This document shows, piece after piece, positions 32,366 through 44,546 of a stretch of DNA of 64,000 bases (positions are counted from its first letter, which is position 1; every line of letters begins with the position of its first letter). The stretch is taken from positions 38,738,010 through 38,802,009 of the forward strand of contig OX352763.1 in the NCBI GenBank assembly GCA_947095585.1, in the 5' to 3' direction. The position numbers were made by a program, and so were the translations under genes. This DNA comes from Nephrocerus scutellatus. Its lineage: Eukaryota; Arthropoda; Insecta; Diptera; Pipunculidae. The notes beneath the pieces are model-generated. The model ran no database searches and was not told the DNA's origin. It was given only the letters and a program-made list of their open reading frames with translations.

Positions 32366-34675
32366 TCAAGGGCACTATTGCTTTTTATATAGAAGCCCCA
32401 ACTTAGTGTTTCAACTCAGAATGAATTTGATGCAGTGTCTGATTCTGTTTTAAGAATTGTCACAAAATACAAGTAGGTATCGCAAAACTGAAATCGACCC
32501 AAACTAGTTTTACGCTGTTTTACAGTGCATCGTAGCTCTGTCTGCTGGCTGTTTGTGCAGATGGGTTCTGGTCTCAGGAATTCGTTATTGCGGGCGATTT
32601 CAATGTACACAATTCGGCCTTAACGGCCTTAACAACTTATTCGGGTCACTGGTCACTATTATTTCGCGATAGCAACGTGAATGCCGCCGGTGATGCAATC
32701 ACAAACATCATCCTTATTGGTATGAGAGACTTTAACCCCTCCAGGAATAAGTCTGTCAAACCAAAGGAGGATGGATGATATGACTCGAGCTTTAAAGAAG
32801 CTTCTAGGAATAGAGAGGTATGCTTCCGGTTTTACAAAGTAAACCCTACAGAGGAAAACCGAATAAATTTTAGGCGAGCCAGAAAAGATTGCAATGCCCA
32901 TCTTTGGCAAGTCAAATTCGCCTACGGCCCAAGGTAATAAAAAATTTTGGTCATTCGTGAAAAAAATCAAAAATACATCCTCGTCGTCGATTCCAACGCT
33001 CATTTATAACGACATTTCAGTTGTCAGCTCTATAGACAAGGCCAATAAGTTTGCTGTGCATATTGCAGCTAGCTCCACGATTCCAGATTGTTCATTGCTA
33101 CCGCCTGCACCTCAGAGTATTGAAACTCAGTTGATAGAGCTTTAAACGATCCAACACTCACAAGTCCGCCGTATTTCCCCATTAGTTCTGGAAAGGTGTT
33201 CTTCTAAGCTGGCATTACAATTGCGTAAACTTTTTCATCTATCCTATTCTTCTGGACTCTTCCCGAGAAGCTGGAAAACAGCCTTTGTCCAGCCCATACC
33301 CAAAAAAGGAGAGCCGTCGTCTCCTTCTTTGTACCGACCCATAGCACGTACATCCATTCTTTCCGAGGTCATGGAAACGCTGCTCAATTTTCAGCTCATG
33401 AAAAATCTTGAAACCATAGAAATTCTTAGCAGCAGTACGGATTTCGTGGGAAACGTTCTACGGGTGATATTATGGCATATCTCACCGAACAGTGGAACCG
33501 GTCCTTGCATCAATTTGGTGAAAGCAAAGCTGTTGCACTCGATATTTCAAAGACATTTGACAGAGTTTGGCATCAAGCACTTTTGTCCAAAATGGATGCT
33601 TATGGAGTCGATGATAAACTGCTTCACGGAATTAGAAGCTATCTTTTGGACCACCCAATTCAAGTTGTATTGGACGGTTTTAAGTCTAAAGTAAATCATT
33701 TAACGTTGGCGTTCCCCGACACTCTTTCTCATTTTTATTAATGATCTCTTATCTGTCATTTCAAATCCAATTCGCTCTTTCGCTGACGACAGCACTCTCA
33801 GCTCTTATATAAGTTTGAGGTACGTTCCTCAAACTCAAACCACTACGTATGTTAAATGGAGAGAAAACAATAGAGTAGAATTTATCGATTCCAAACCCAA
33901 TGCTGTCTCCTGTCGTTCAAGCGAATCCTAAATCCCATTAGGATTTCCATTTATCCATGAATAGCACTTGCATCGCGGAAACTGAAAATCTCGCAATTCT
34001 CGGTATGTGTGATACAGACAAGCTTCGATGGAGTGACCACATATTTACTGTCGCCAAAAATCCTGCGAAATGTTTAGGTCTTCTATCACGGTGCAAGAAA
34101 TATTTCACTTCCTCTGATCTGGCTACTATCTATTAGGCTTTTGTTCGCCCTAAACTTGAGTACAATTGTCTTATCTGGTTTGGCGAGCCTAAACCTACCT
34201 TGCATCAGCTAGAGAGAATACAAAACCATGCGATTAAACTTATCGGTGACGAAAACATTGCAAAGTCAATAGATTCGCTTGAACACCGCCGGAACGTTTC
34301 CTGCTTGTCACTGTTTTATCGCTTCTTCCACCAGCGGTGCTCAAGAGAAACAGCCAGCTGCATGCCACCTCTCCTTGAATTCAACCACAATACTCGTGGC
34401 GCTCTAAATGCTCATCAGTTTACCCTCAAGCCTATCTTCGGATCTGTAGTTAAGTTCAGGGATTCATTCTTCAGCAGTACAAAACGTCTGTGAAATGCTC
34501 TGCTAAGATCTGTCTTTCCCCACCACTATGATCTACAGGCATTCAAAACACAAGCTCATAGACATCTCCTTTTTTCTCCTCCTTTTCCTTAACGCCCCCG
34601 CTGTGCCAAGCACATAACAGAGCATTATAAGGGTGCAAACCCCTTTACGGGTGCGCGAGTTATAAAAAAAAACTG
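32366..34675 (+). pseudogene. Jockey-like non-LTR element, right arm of a head-to-head pair
   Basis: Plus-strand copy. Endonuclease end near 32590-32680 (VIAGDFNVHNSAL coding); linker and RT start 32894-33145; RT fingers 33221-33420 (FHLSYSSGLFPRSWKTAFVQ); palm 33472-33741 (YLTEQWNRSLHQFGESKAVA, then LDISKTFDRVW); FADDS box near 33778-33795; thumb 33850-34130; C-terminal part 34200-34493 (LERIQNHAIKLIGDENI). The 3' end has AACCCCTTTACGGGTGCGCG near 34640 and an A run at 34664-34673. Its 5' limit, ACTATTGCTT near 32372, is the same as in the left arm. Several frameshifts. Inactive. Confidence 0.87.
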
Positions 34676-36420
34676 AAACTTTCTATTTTCTAAATAAGAA
34701 ATTCACAACCTTTGTTTATGTATTGGCACTGCTATGATTACAGATTTTCAGAACTTTAACTCCTTCAGATTTTCCCCAACCACGCGCAAATGTATGTAAT
34801 CGACCCAAATCTTCAATATCCAATTAATTTTGACGCGTAGAGAAGCGATCGCTTATTGGATTAATGGTCATTTTCTTCTAGTGTTTCAGTGAATTTGATC
34901 GTCTGAGAAGGTAATCCGATGTCTTAATGATATGTGTCCTCTCAGAAAAGTGTGACTATCATTATTATAATAGTAAAGTTCTGTGAAGAGATGGATAGGT
35001 GATAGCAGTAGCAACGCTATAGCGATACTTTGTTCAGATTCACATGAAAATTTATGTGTTTGGTTAAGCCGAAAGTTATGTAGAAATAAACAGATGAGAT
35101 AAAATTATGTTCTCCTATCCCTCCACTTTGAATATAATCGGATAAAATATTGAACAATTCCTAAAGAACAGGAGCCAATTTTCTCTAATTTTCTCCACTT
35201 ATATGCCAATTAAAAGAGGATATTATTTTGTAAAAAACATTTACCTAAATTTTAAAAGGTAGTCCTTATAAAAACAATAAGCGCTTTTAGTTAATTAAAA
35301 ATGCAATTGTAAATTGCAAAAGGAAGAGCGCACAAACCAATGAATAACAAAAACCTTTTAAATATAAAATATAGAAAAGAGCATTTATTATAATTTTTTT
35401 TAATTCCAAACAATATTCCCTACACTGAACATAACCAACATGCGCTTGAGCATTAAGGAAAAGGAAATAGGTCGGCGGGCGGAAGCGGTGCATATAGAGA
35501 ATTAACTTTTGTAAAACCTCTTGTCCCAACTAAACCAACTACAACACACTTGACCCTCGTAGTTTCGAGTGCAACGTATAAAAATGAGATCCATTACTGA
35601 AATTGCAAATGCTCGAACGGAGCAGCTCACGGTGGTGGCTGCGGTTATTTATGCAAACCGAACATAAATTATGTTCAGCAGACACTTCAAGGCGACCTTT
35701 TATACATAAAAAATGCTGCCTGCTAGGTAACGTCGCCGCATTATGGGGTACGTCGGCAATCCCTGCATGAATACATCAGGCTTAATTGCACCTAAATATT
35801 CCCACCCAGCCATTCCGGTTGGGTGCCTATGCAACCACTTTTTTACCACTCTTATGATTTCTTTTAGGAACTTTTTCAAGTTGCACTAACTTAGTGAATA
35901 CTCCAGAATCGGTAGCGAGTATATACCCATCCTGTGTGCAATCCTTTCAACTTTACATCAACATCATCATCATCAACTGTTCGTTAAAATAATTTTCCTT
36001 TATTCCATGGAATAATAAAAAAATTTTCTTTCCTTGCCTCAGCTTGAGAAATATCAAACGTCAAGTTCTACCTCGAGGAAAAGGTTATTCAAGTTTCTAG
36101 CAGCTTCTGCTGTGCCTAATGCTTTTGTTGCAAAGTTTGCTAAAAAATCATCTTTTTGAATGAAGAGCATTTTCATATCGGCGGCTCGTAGTGATCTCGA
36201 TTTGCTCGCTCATGGCAATATGCGACACACAAACTCATGTGTTTTAAACAAAATATGGAATTGAGTTCAATAAAAGTGTAATCAGACGTTTTGGAAACAT
36301 CGCTAGATATGCAATGTTAGGTGTTAAGTGCCGTTAAAGAAGACAGTCCTTAAAAACGATTTTTCGAGCTATTCATGAAATAATAAATCATTTGAATGAA
36401 ATTATGATTTATAACTAATC
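34676..36420. other. No gene seen
   Basis: AT-rich spacer with a short CATCATCATCATC run near 35963-35974. The 80-codon minus frame at 35287-35529 has no recognisable domain. Confidence 0.4.
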
Positions 36421-38215
36421 GGAAGGTTTACTCTTTTCAAAAAGGCATCAAATCAGCCAATGGTACAGCCTATATTTACTACTATTCACAAAGGCTCTGT
36501 AATAAAAGTCTGACAATTTGACCGCTCCAGAAGTTCTGTAACATGGGTGTCTTTGCGTAAGTATATTCGTAGCTCCCTTTATTATAGGTAATGACAAAGT
36601 TAGGAAGTTAGGGAGAGGAAAATATGAGATGTCTATGCACGCATGCAGATCATAAAAATGCGGAAACACAGAATCAGGCAATTCATTCTACATAACTATC
36701 GGGATACATTTGGATATTTGTTTTGGACACCGCTTGTGGAAAAAGCGATGAAACAATGACATGCAGGAAACAATCAGAAAGAGTGTCGGAGATAAAACAG
36801 AGCCTTGAGGAACACCGGCGTTTATGCGGTGAACATTGGATTTGAATCCGTCCAATACGACCTGGATTGAACGGTCAGAAAGGTAGTTACTAGTCCAATC
36901 GAGCAGGGTATTTAATTCAATAGGCATTCATTTTCGACAAAAGAGCTTGATGCCAGACTCTGTCAAATGCCTTGGAAATATCGAGTGCAACAACCTTACT
37001 TTCACAAAATTTGTGAATGGACTAGTTCCACTTTTCAGTGAGATAAGCCATCAGATCACCTTTAGAACGTTGCCTACGAAAACCATACTGCTGGTCACTA
37101 AGGATTTCACGTGATTCAAGGTATTGCATAAGCTTATAATTGATCAGGGTTTCCATGACCTTGGAAAGTATAGATGTTAGCTCAATGGGTCGGTATGAGG
37201 AAAGAGATGACGTTAAGCATTTGTTAGGAACAGGCTGGATAAAGGCTGTTTTATAATTCCTTGGGACGACTCCAGAAGAATAAGAGAAATGGAAAAGTCT
37301 GCGCAGTGGTAATGCCAACGTTGAAGAACACCTCTTCAAAACTATAGCGGAAATGCCTTCATGCCCATCAGCTTTATGAATGTTGAGATCATTTAATACT
37401 CTAGCGTCTAGCCACTTGACCAGTACGAAAGTAAATCTGTCCCATAGAGTATTCAACTCTTGCAAGTACAGGAGGCGACAGGGCGCTATCTGATAGTGTA
37501 GAGCTAGTTGCGAAATATGAAGTAAGCAGATTGGCCTTGTCTATAGAGCTGACAGTTGGAATGTCATTTTGAATGAGCGTTGGAATTGACGAAGAGGCAG
37601 TATTTTTAATTCGCTTTACGAATGACCAAAAATTTTTACTTCCTTTGGGACATTGGCTCAGTTTTTTGTCATAGTCGAATTTGGCGCGTTTAAGGTAGTC
37701 AGAAAAGTCTTACGAAGAATTGTTGGCCCCGTATGTGAGAAGGGACGATTTCGGAGACTCTATAATGATGAGATCAACGAGCGTTACCGCGATGTCGGCA
37801 TCTTGAAGAAAATTAGACTCCGGTGGGCAGGACACCTAGCTCGCATGAGCGAAGAGGATCCTGCTCGGAAAGTTCTTTGCGGTAGGATTTATCGAACACG
37901 ACAGCGAAGCCGGCCAAGCCTACGCTGGTAGAATGGCTTAGACCAGGGCGCCCAGAGTTTAATGATGCGAAACTTGATGACATCGGCTCGAAATCGGGAC
38001 CGGTGGAGAGACTTTTTGTGGGAGGCCAGGACCGGACCCCGTTTGTAGAGCCAAATATGATGACGATTATGATGAAGGTAGTCAATGCAATCATTTCTGA
38101 CTCGTCTAAATTTGTTACGGTTTTCCTAAGTGGGTTTTTTAAGCATACCTCACGGTTCCTAGTAGCCTCTTTGCTGCTTAATCATCGGCAAAAGCTGTAT
38201 AGGGAAACCATTCAA
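36421..38215 (-). pseudogene. Jockey-like non-LTR copy, minus strand, internally deleted
   Basis: Minus-strand reading: linker near 38210-38085, interrupted by the insertion at 37700-38074, then NFWSFVKRIKNTASSSIPT near 37640-37570. The RT frame is 37465-37022 (NIHKADGHEGISAIVLKRC; QQYGFRRQRSKGDLMAYLT). The palm and GVPQGSVLSPTLF are at 36927-36760, then a direct jump to the C-terminal region (FHRFFHKRCPKQ; then SVFPHFYDLHA at 36680). The FADD box and thumb are deleted. It is a diverged subfamily of the 27.8- and 32.4-kb copies. Confidence 0.8.
37700..38074 (+). mobile_element. 5'-truncated RTE-like insertion with 10-bp target duplication
   Basis: AAGGTAGTCA at 37690-37699 and 38075-38084 flanks a 375-bp plus-strand piece that encodes the RTE C-terminus (RKVLRRIVGPVCEKGRFRRL; IRLRWAGHLARMSEEDPA). 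It ends in CCAAATATGATGACGATTAT followed by GATG, the ATG-repeat tail of this family. The host Jockey-like coding sequence continues on both sides. This defines the 3' end of the RTE-like family and its target-primed insertion style. Confidence 0.85.
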
Positions 38216-40924
38216 TTTGAACAAAGAAATCTTTTTTTTAACTCTGTGTGTGTTCAGTGGTATAACGCAAAAGCTTAATTGTTTTTAAAACATTTCAAAC
38301 TGATTGAAGTGATTAAGTTTGTTTGCCCGGAAGGATGCTTACACGTGCAGCTACCACTGTACCTGAAACGTGCGCTTGCCACCACTTGATTTAAAAAGTA
38401 TAATGGCTATGTATGTATTATAATTTAATTGCGTTACAATCCGGCGGTTTGGTAAAAACAATATTGTAATTCAATAAGATATGTATGTACAAGTTTACAG
38501 GTTAATATCTATAATTTACAGTTGCATTACAATGTCAATTATAATTATGTAAGAGTTTTGAATTTTCAGGTGAAAATAATTAAAATTACACGACTCACGC
38601 TTGTATAAAAATATCGATTGTAAAACGTTCATTAACGCTTGTTAGTGCATCGCACCTTTAAGATAAGACAGTAGTGCTATAAACAAGATACCCTTTGCCA
38701 GAGTGTAACAAAGCGGAAATTGTTTTTCGTCGACAGAGATATCAAGCACACCTTTTTCTTTAAACGACGCTAAGTGTATTACTTTGTCTTCATCCTTGTG
38801 CAGCGTCACAACTTTCACATTATGTCCTGAACTCAAGCGAAATTAAATCAAAACACAAATTCTGTTTATGCTAAAAATCAGTTTGGGACATCGTAAATTT
38901 CCAGTCGTTGCTTCTTATTTCAAAAAGGAAATTCAATTTAATCAGAATTTTCATTCATTAACGAAATCAATCCCCATTGATACCCCATTGCGAGTTCATG
39001 CACCGCATAGCAAACTGAATTATTATGGAATGGAAATAAATGAGGTTTCCGCGAAATATACAATCGAAGGTATTCGTATATGTAATTAAATTTAGAATTT
39101 AAGCAAGTGTCCCTTGCCTTGTTACTAAAAGGTGCATACTTTTCTACAAAAATTCATATGATGATAACAATTTCACCTTAATTGAATTTGGATCTGTATA
39201 CTGAATGGCATCTAAGAGGATACGTTCATACTTCAGACTCAAATTAGAACAGTACTGAGGTTAGTCGCATATTGAGCTCAGGCCAGCACAGGATTGCGTA
39301 GCTGAGATGGCATACAATCAGTATACCATGTAATTGCTCCTGTCTCTTGCGCACTAATGCACGCACATACCAATGCTATTCTCAAACTGCTAAATATCGA
39401 AATACTAATTGAAAGAGTTGTTTCTCAAACTTTTGAATTTAGATCTTTTGGCAGAGACAAAAAACCAAAATGGTAGCAAACAGTGACTGTCAACTTTTAT
39501 AGAAACTAGGAAATAATTTTATTGTAACAGTTGTTATTAAATTAAATAATACAAACTAGTGGCCCATTTATTCGTATAACAGGATGACGCCACAGTCGAA
39601 TTGACGCACATTTACATTTTGCATTAGAACGGCATTTATTCTAACGTTCTGTGTTTTAAAAACTTCGGCTACGATATACTGTACTGTTATGCACTGAATA
39701 TGCAGTTGATCTAAGTATCAGAGAGAGGGTGTTTGGCAGCTATGCGCGTTAGAAGTGAAACTTTTAAGATACAGGAATAGGAGTTTTGTTGGTTTGTAAG
39801 AATATTTTCACACGCCTATAGACGAAAGTGACTGTTTCAAAAACTATAACCTAGCCTCGAAAGTAGCCTTTATACACACTAGTGATTTAACATCTAAAAT
39901 ACTTATGTTATTTACTGCAGTCACAGCGAGCACACATTCACAGAGTAATTTTGCATTGCGCATAACCGGCTTAGCAGAAAAACCAGTTTTGGTCGTGTGA
40001 AAAATAGCGTACATTAGGTACTCGCAGAAAAGTGCAAACTCAACTTTCCTCGCTCGTTATGTAATCTGTATCTTTCAACGCATAGGTAATTATCCGTTAA
40101 ATATATATCTTTATTCACTAGTGTCTTCACTGCAATCTAAAAATTAAATAATCGGTTTTGAAAGCTTAAATATAAAAGTAGAATAAAAAATTTCCCGTTC
40201 TAGATCCTGAAAACTTTCTCCTTGATATTGTCGCTTATTAAGCAACTTTATTTTGCATAACTCTTGGGTCTGAGAACTATAAATCAAATTCTTTAAGGGT
40301 TCTTTCGGAACTCATCCCTGCATCTGGAATCGTCGGTAGCACATCTGCTGCCTTGCCTCAAAGCGCTAGTATTAGAGTATTAAGTTGTTCCTCAGCAGCC
40401 CATCCATTAAAACAAACCGAAGCTCTAAACTGAATTTTAAAGTTTTAAAATGTCTTTCTGGATTCTAGAAGATTCTGGAATGAGTCTGAAACTGATATCA
40501 CTCATCACTTCTATTTAGTCATCCAAGTTGTCGTTTGTCATGGAGTAGATTCTATTCATTTGTTGCATTACGTCTTAAAATATCGCTTAAATTTTTGACA
40601 ACATCTTATCTTCTGAAGTAGGCGGATTTCGCTCGATTAGCTTCGTCTCCATTGAAAACGCATTACCAGCTTCCTCCATTTTCTCTTTTAAAAATTGCAG
40701 CAAAAATAATCCTTCTATGTTTTGCCTCCCTCTTTAGTTCTCGAGCTCTTCTTTTAGCTCTTATTGCTTTGCAAAATTTCACCTAAGGTTTGGAAAATCC
40801 CACTTTTGACACGAATTCTAAATTCGTATTCCTTTTAATCTACTAATAACTACTTTTCGTAAAAATATATGTTAGTTCATATCAGACAAGTAATATGATA
40901 TCAGAACCGCATTATAACACAACG
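38216..40924. other. No clear gene; one coding-like patch
   Basis: AT-rich spacer. Within it, minus-strand 38836-38642 looks coding-like: after a possible splice acceptor (AG near 38829) the frame begins GHNVKVVTLHKDEDKV and runs 60 codons to a stop. The GHNVxVVT phrase recalls the N-terminal region of UDP-glycosyltransferases, but no other part of that family is visible and I do not call it. The rest shows nothing. Confidence 0.25.
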
Positions 40925-41165
40925 TAACTTATCTTAAGACCCCTCCAAGCTCCTCAAGAACCCTCTTAAGATCCTTCAAGCCCCGCTCACGACCCCCTCA
41001 AGACCACGAAACGACAAGCTCAAGAACAGCTCTCAAGATCCTCAGACCTCTCCCAGGCCCCTCCTTAAAGACTACCCTAGCAAACCCAAAACACCTCCCA
41101 GACCGCCTGAAGACACACACAAGACCACCTTGAGACCTGTTTAATACCATGTGTGACCCCTTTCT
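40925..41165 (+). repeat. AAGACCCC-type minisatellite, array 3
   Basis: Degenerate units around CTCAAGACCCCCTCAAGACC over about 240 bases, the same strand and style as arrays 1 and 2. Confidence 0.75.
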
Positions 41166-42599
41166 GAGCCAATCCAAGGGGTTTTTACCGTCACTACTTC
41201 AAAAACTATATATTCGACGCTAATATCGGTCATCACCACCCCACCTAAAGGTCTTGGGGGTTTCTTAAACCCATTCTCTGTCGGGACCCGTTATAGATGT
41301 AGAATGGGCTCGATTGTGATCTGGATGGTCAATCTACATAGTCGTGTCTGTTAATTTGGTACACCAAATTCTTTCATGTCTTTTAAGTTCTACTTTGGCT
41401 ATATGTTATCTTAACCTTTGTTAAAGTCTAGATGTAGTGAGTTTTGCAAATCTAGACATTTATCCCATCTCCGCCCAGGTAGTGAAAATCTGATCTATTT
41501 TTAAAACGTTTTCATTAGCTCGCTTTCGTATGTGTCTGTCTGTTATGGTGGAATTTTATGATTGATTTTAAACTAACTTCCCATTGAGTTATAGACTTAA
41601 AACTTTAAACATAGCTCAGAACTGGATGAACATTGACAAATCACACAAAAATACTAGACGTTTTAAATTAAAAATGTATTTTTATTAATGCTATGGGTTG
41701 AAGCTTAAGCCACAATGGTATGGGCCGCAATAACGAATTTACAATACGATATAATTGGTGTAGAATGTGATATGTACTCAACCATGAGTACTCAATCAGA
41801 CTTTTCAATGCATTTGTAACAATAATTCAAATTTTAAAAACATATTCTAACCACAAATGAAGGGAAATATTTTCGCAAAACAAAAACTTTCAGGTGGTTT
41901 CCAATCCCTTCTACATTTGAATTAGAAATTTAAAAGAATTTAAAATTGTAATTGAAGAACAACGATTTTTCAGCTGGGCTCTTGATTTAAAAACAATTGC
42001 TAACTTGATTTGCATTTACAAAAGGAACACTTTCAACAATAAAACGCAGGTGCGTATGCCCTCCCGCATAATAATGATGACTTTAGATGGGTAAACTTGT
42101 AAGCCATTAACTGACAGATATTTCTTCCACATCCAAATTAGCTGGAATGAATCAATGCTTTCAAATTGCTGTTCATGTTAATCAAGTGGGAAAAGAACGA
42201 TGGATGCCGTTGAATTATTAATGAATTAAGTCCTTCGAAAGTTCGAGGAACAAAGTGACATGATCTGGTATGAAGTTGTTTCTGTAAAAGCCAGCAGTAC
42301 GGATGCCATTATCAACAAGCACACAATCAATGGTTTATATATTCAAATTTTGTTTGTATTCCCGATTATGCAAATATCAAAAAGATTAATAGCTCAATAT
42401 ACAATGCGCCAATACACTAATTTGTACACGTTCGGAATACAAGTATGTGGAGTTGAGAAAAGCAGTCACTAGTGAATTGTTCGCCATATTTGCATGTTTG
42501 TACGTAAATTGAATATTTTTACTCCTACAGATAATTATTGTTTAGCGGTAGCTGAGGTTCAATCTAATTGCAAAATTAATTGTAATTAGAAGAATAGGT
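41166..42599. other. No gene seen
   Basis: Spacer with a 70-codon plus frame (42260-42472) of no recognisable domain. Nothing else was noticed. Confidence 0.4.
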
Positions 42600-44415
42600 A
42601 AATATTGGTTCTCAGAGCGTATTCCATAATTAGACCACTGCAATTTTTTCTCCATAAGATACGTTGTAGATTTTGATCCTCTCGATCAACAAGAATCTGC
42701 CGATACATTTTTTCCACGTTAGCAGTGAACACGATACACGACGTTAGTATGTTAACCTGCATCTGTTTTTTTGGAGTTATTGTGGTCCTGATAGTATCCA
42801 GCCAAATCTTGTGTTTGTGTGCATTGGTTGGGTGTAAAGTTTTGTCCAGGTAAGGTAAGGTAAGGAATTATGCTGTTTTGTGCATGTTTTGCAACCCTTT
42901 TTCGTCAGAAATTGACGGCATGTCCTTCTCGCAAGCAGTTGAAACACAGCTTCGACTGTTGTACCACATCTATTCGGTTTTTCGGCTGCATACTCAAAAA
43001 CCTTTTGCAATTGTACAATTGATAGGTTTCGCCGCAAACAATGCACTTTGACTGTGTAAATGTAGAAAAATGGTTTTTAGGTGGTGTTACTTTTAGTATT
43101 TGTGAATGGTGTTCACGATTAATTTCGCGACTGCTTTCCAATCTTCGAAATCTACCCTCGATGAATTCAAAAACTTCACTTAACCTTGGAATTTCTGGTG
43201 AAGTTCCTCTTGGTTGCTGATACAATTTTCTTGTTTCCGGGTCTAGTTTGGGACATAACAACTGAATTACTATTGGATCCCAGGAGCTTAAGTCAACTAC
43301 TAAGTTTTTTTATACCGTATAAGATTTCCGTAGACGTATCCATTAAAGATATTAAATCGAACGCACTTTCATTCCGAATCGATTTCAAGGTCATTTTGGA
43401 ACCGTTTCGTTAGCAATTCTATAGCTGTTACATAATTGACCGAAGTTGGTGCCAAGTGGTTGACAATTCTCGCATCTTCTCCCTTCAGATTGCCTTTCAA
43501 ATATTGAATACGTTTAACATCGCTAAAGGATTCGTTCTGGTCAACCAATCGTTCAAATAATTCCTAAAATGATATTCACTCTTCGTACCTCCGTTGGTAT
43601 GATGATAGCTGAAAGTTTTATTTGCCTATGTGTTGCAGCCTCTGGTATCTGTTGTCGCTGTTCTGCCTCTTTAGTTTGGATGTATGTATCTTCATACATC
43701 TGCTTAAAGTCGATGAACTCGTTGTTGCACACGTACTCCAGTTCGTAATCTGCTTCTTCAAGTGAGGACATGAGTTCATCATTAAAAGACACCAGCTTTG
43801 TTCAGCATTTCTTCAATTGTTGACATTATAACTCAAACTGGACTCAAATCTAAGTTTTCGATGATTCGTATGAAGTTGTTCTTAATGAGGTTCAACGTCT
43901 TGAATGTAGTGGGACACTTAACTTTTTCTGCTTCTATGACCTTGTCTTGCTGAGGAATATTGTAAACCTCTGCTATCTTTTTTGTTTTCGATATTTCACC
44001 TGCTACAGCTGGAATAGGGCTTCTCCTTGCAGGAATTGAACGTGATGCTTGCATCTCTGCATCAGTGGGTAATGACAATGAAGGCTGCGCTATCTTCATA
44101 ATAAGTTCCAACTTAGCCTTGAATATATCCTTGATTTCGACGTACTTCTCTTCAAATTGACTAAAATGCTTCTTAGCAAAGTAGTCATGCTGCGGATTTG
44201 TCTTCCTTAAATTTTCCAAATACCCATCATTTATTTGGAAATTCACCCAGTGCTCTTATAGCTGGTCCAATCTCTTTAGAATATACTCCAATGTGTACCA
44301 GGATTCTCCATCCTTTTTGAAATTTTTCCACAATCGATGGACTTCTTCGGATATCCACGTCTGATTTAACGCGACCTCTTTAAATGTAGACTTGTCCGTA
44401 CTAACACTCATGTTT
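42600..44415 (-). pseudogene. Old BEL/Pao element relic (gag and RT pieces)
   Basis: Minus-strand reading: a gag start near 44411 (MSVSTDKSTFKEVALNQTW) with a TAG near 44260, gag continuing 44246-43833 and 43792-43553, and capsid-like sequence. Two CCHC-type knuckles lie in 43261-42905 (CIVCGETYQLYNC; CFNCLREGHA), then CTKQHNSL. A jump follows to the protease end (FGWILSGP) near 42790. The last piece is RT (VFTANVEKMYRQI near 42725-42690; ILWRK near 42660). Much of protease and RT and everything after is gone, and no LTR is visible. It is a different, older family from the 7.3-16.4 kb element. Confidence 0.8.
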
Positions 44416-44546
44416 GTTGGTTGTATTGAGACTTGAAACTGTGCATAAAAGGACCTTTGCCTAATTAAAACTGTTGTTTTAATTTTTTTTAAACTTTTCC
44501 GGCGATCCGGCTCGAAGGACCCATATTCAGTTTGGATGACTGAATA

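Noticed and set aside
38642..38836. UDP-glycosyltransferase exon
   Set aside because: Only one short phrase (GHNVxVVT) resembles the family; no catalytic or signature region nearby.
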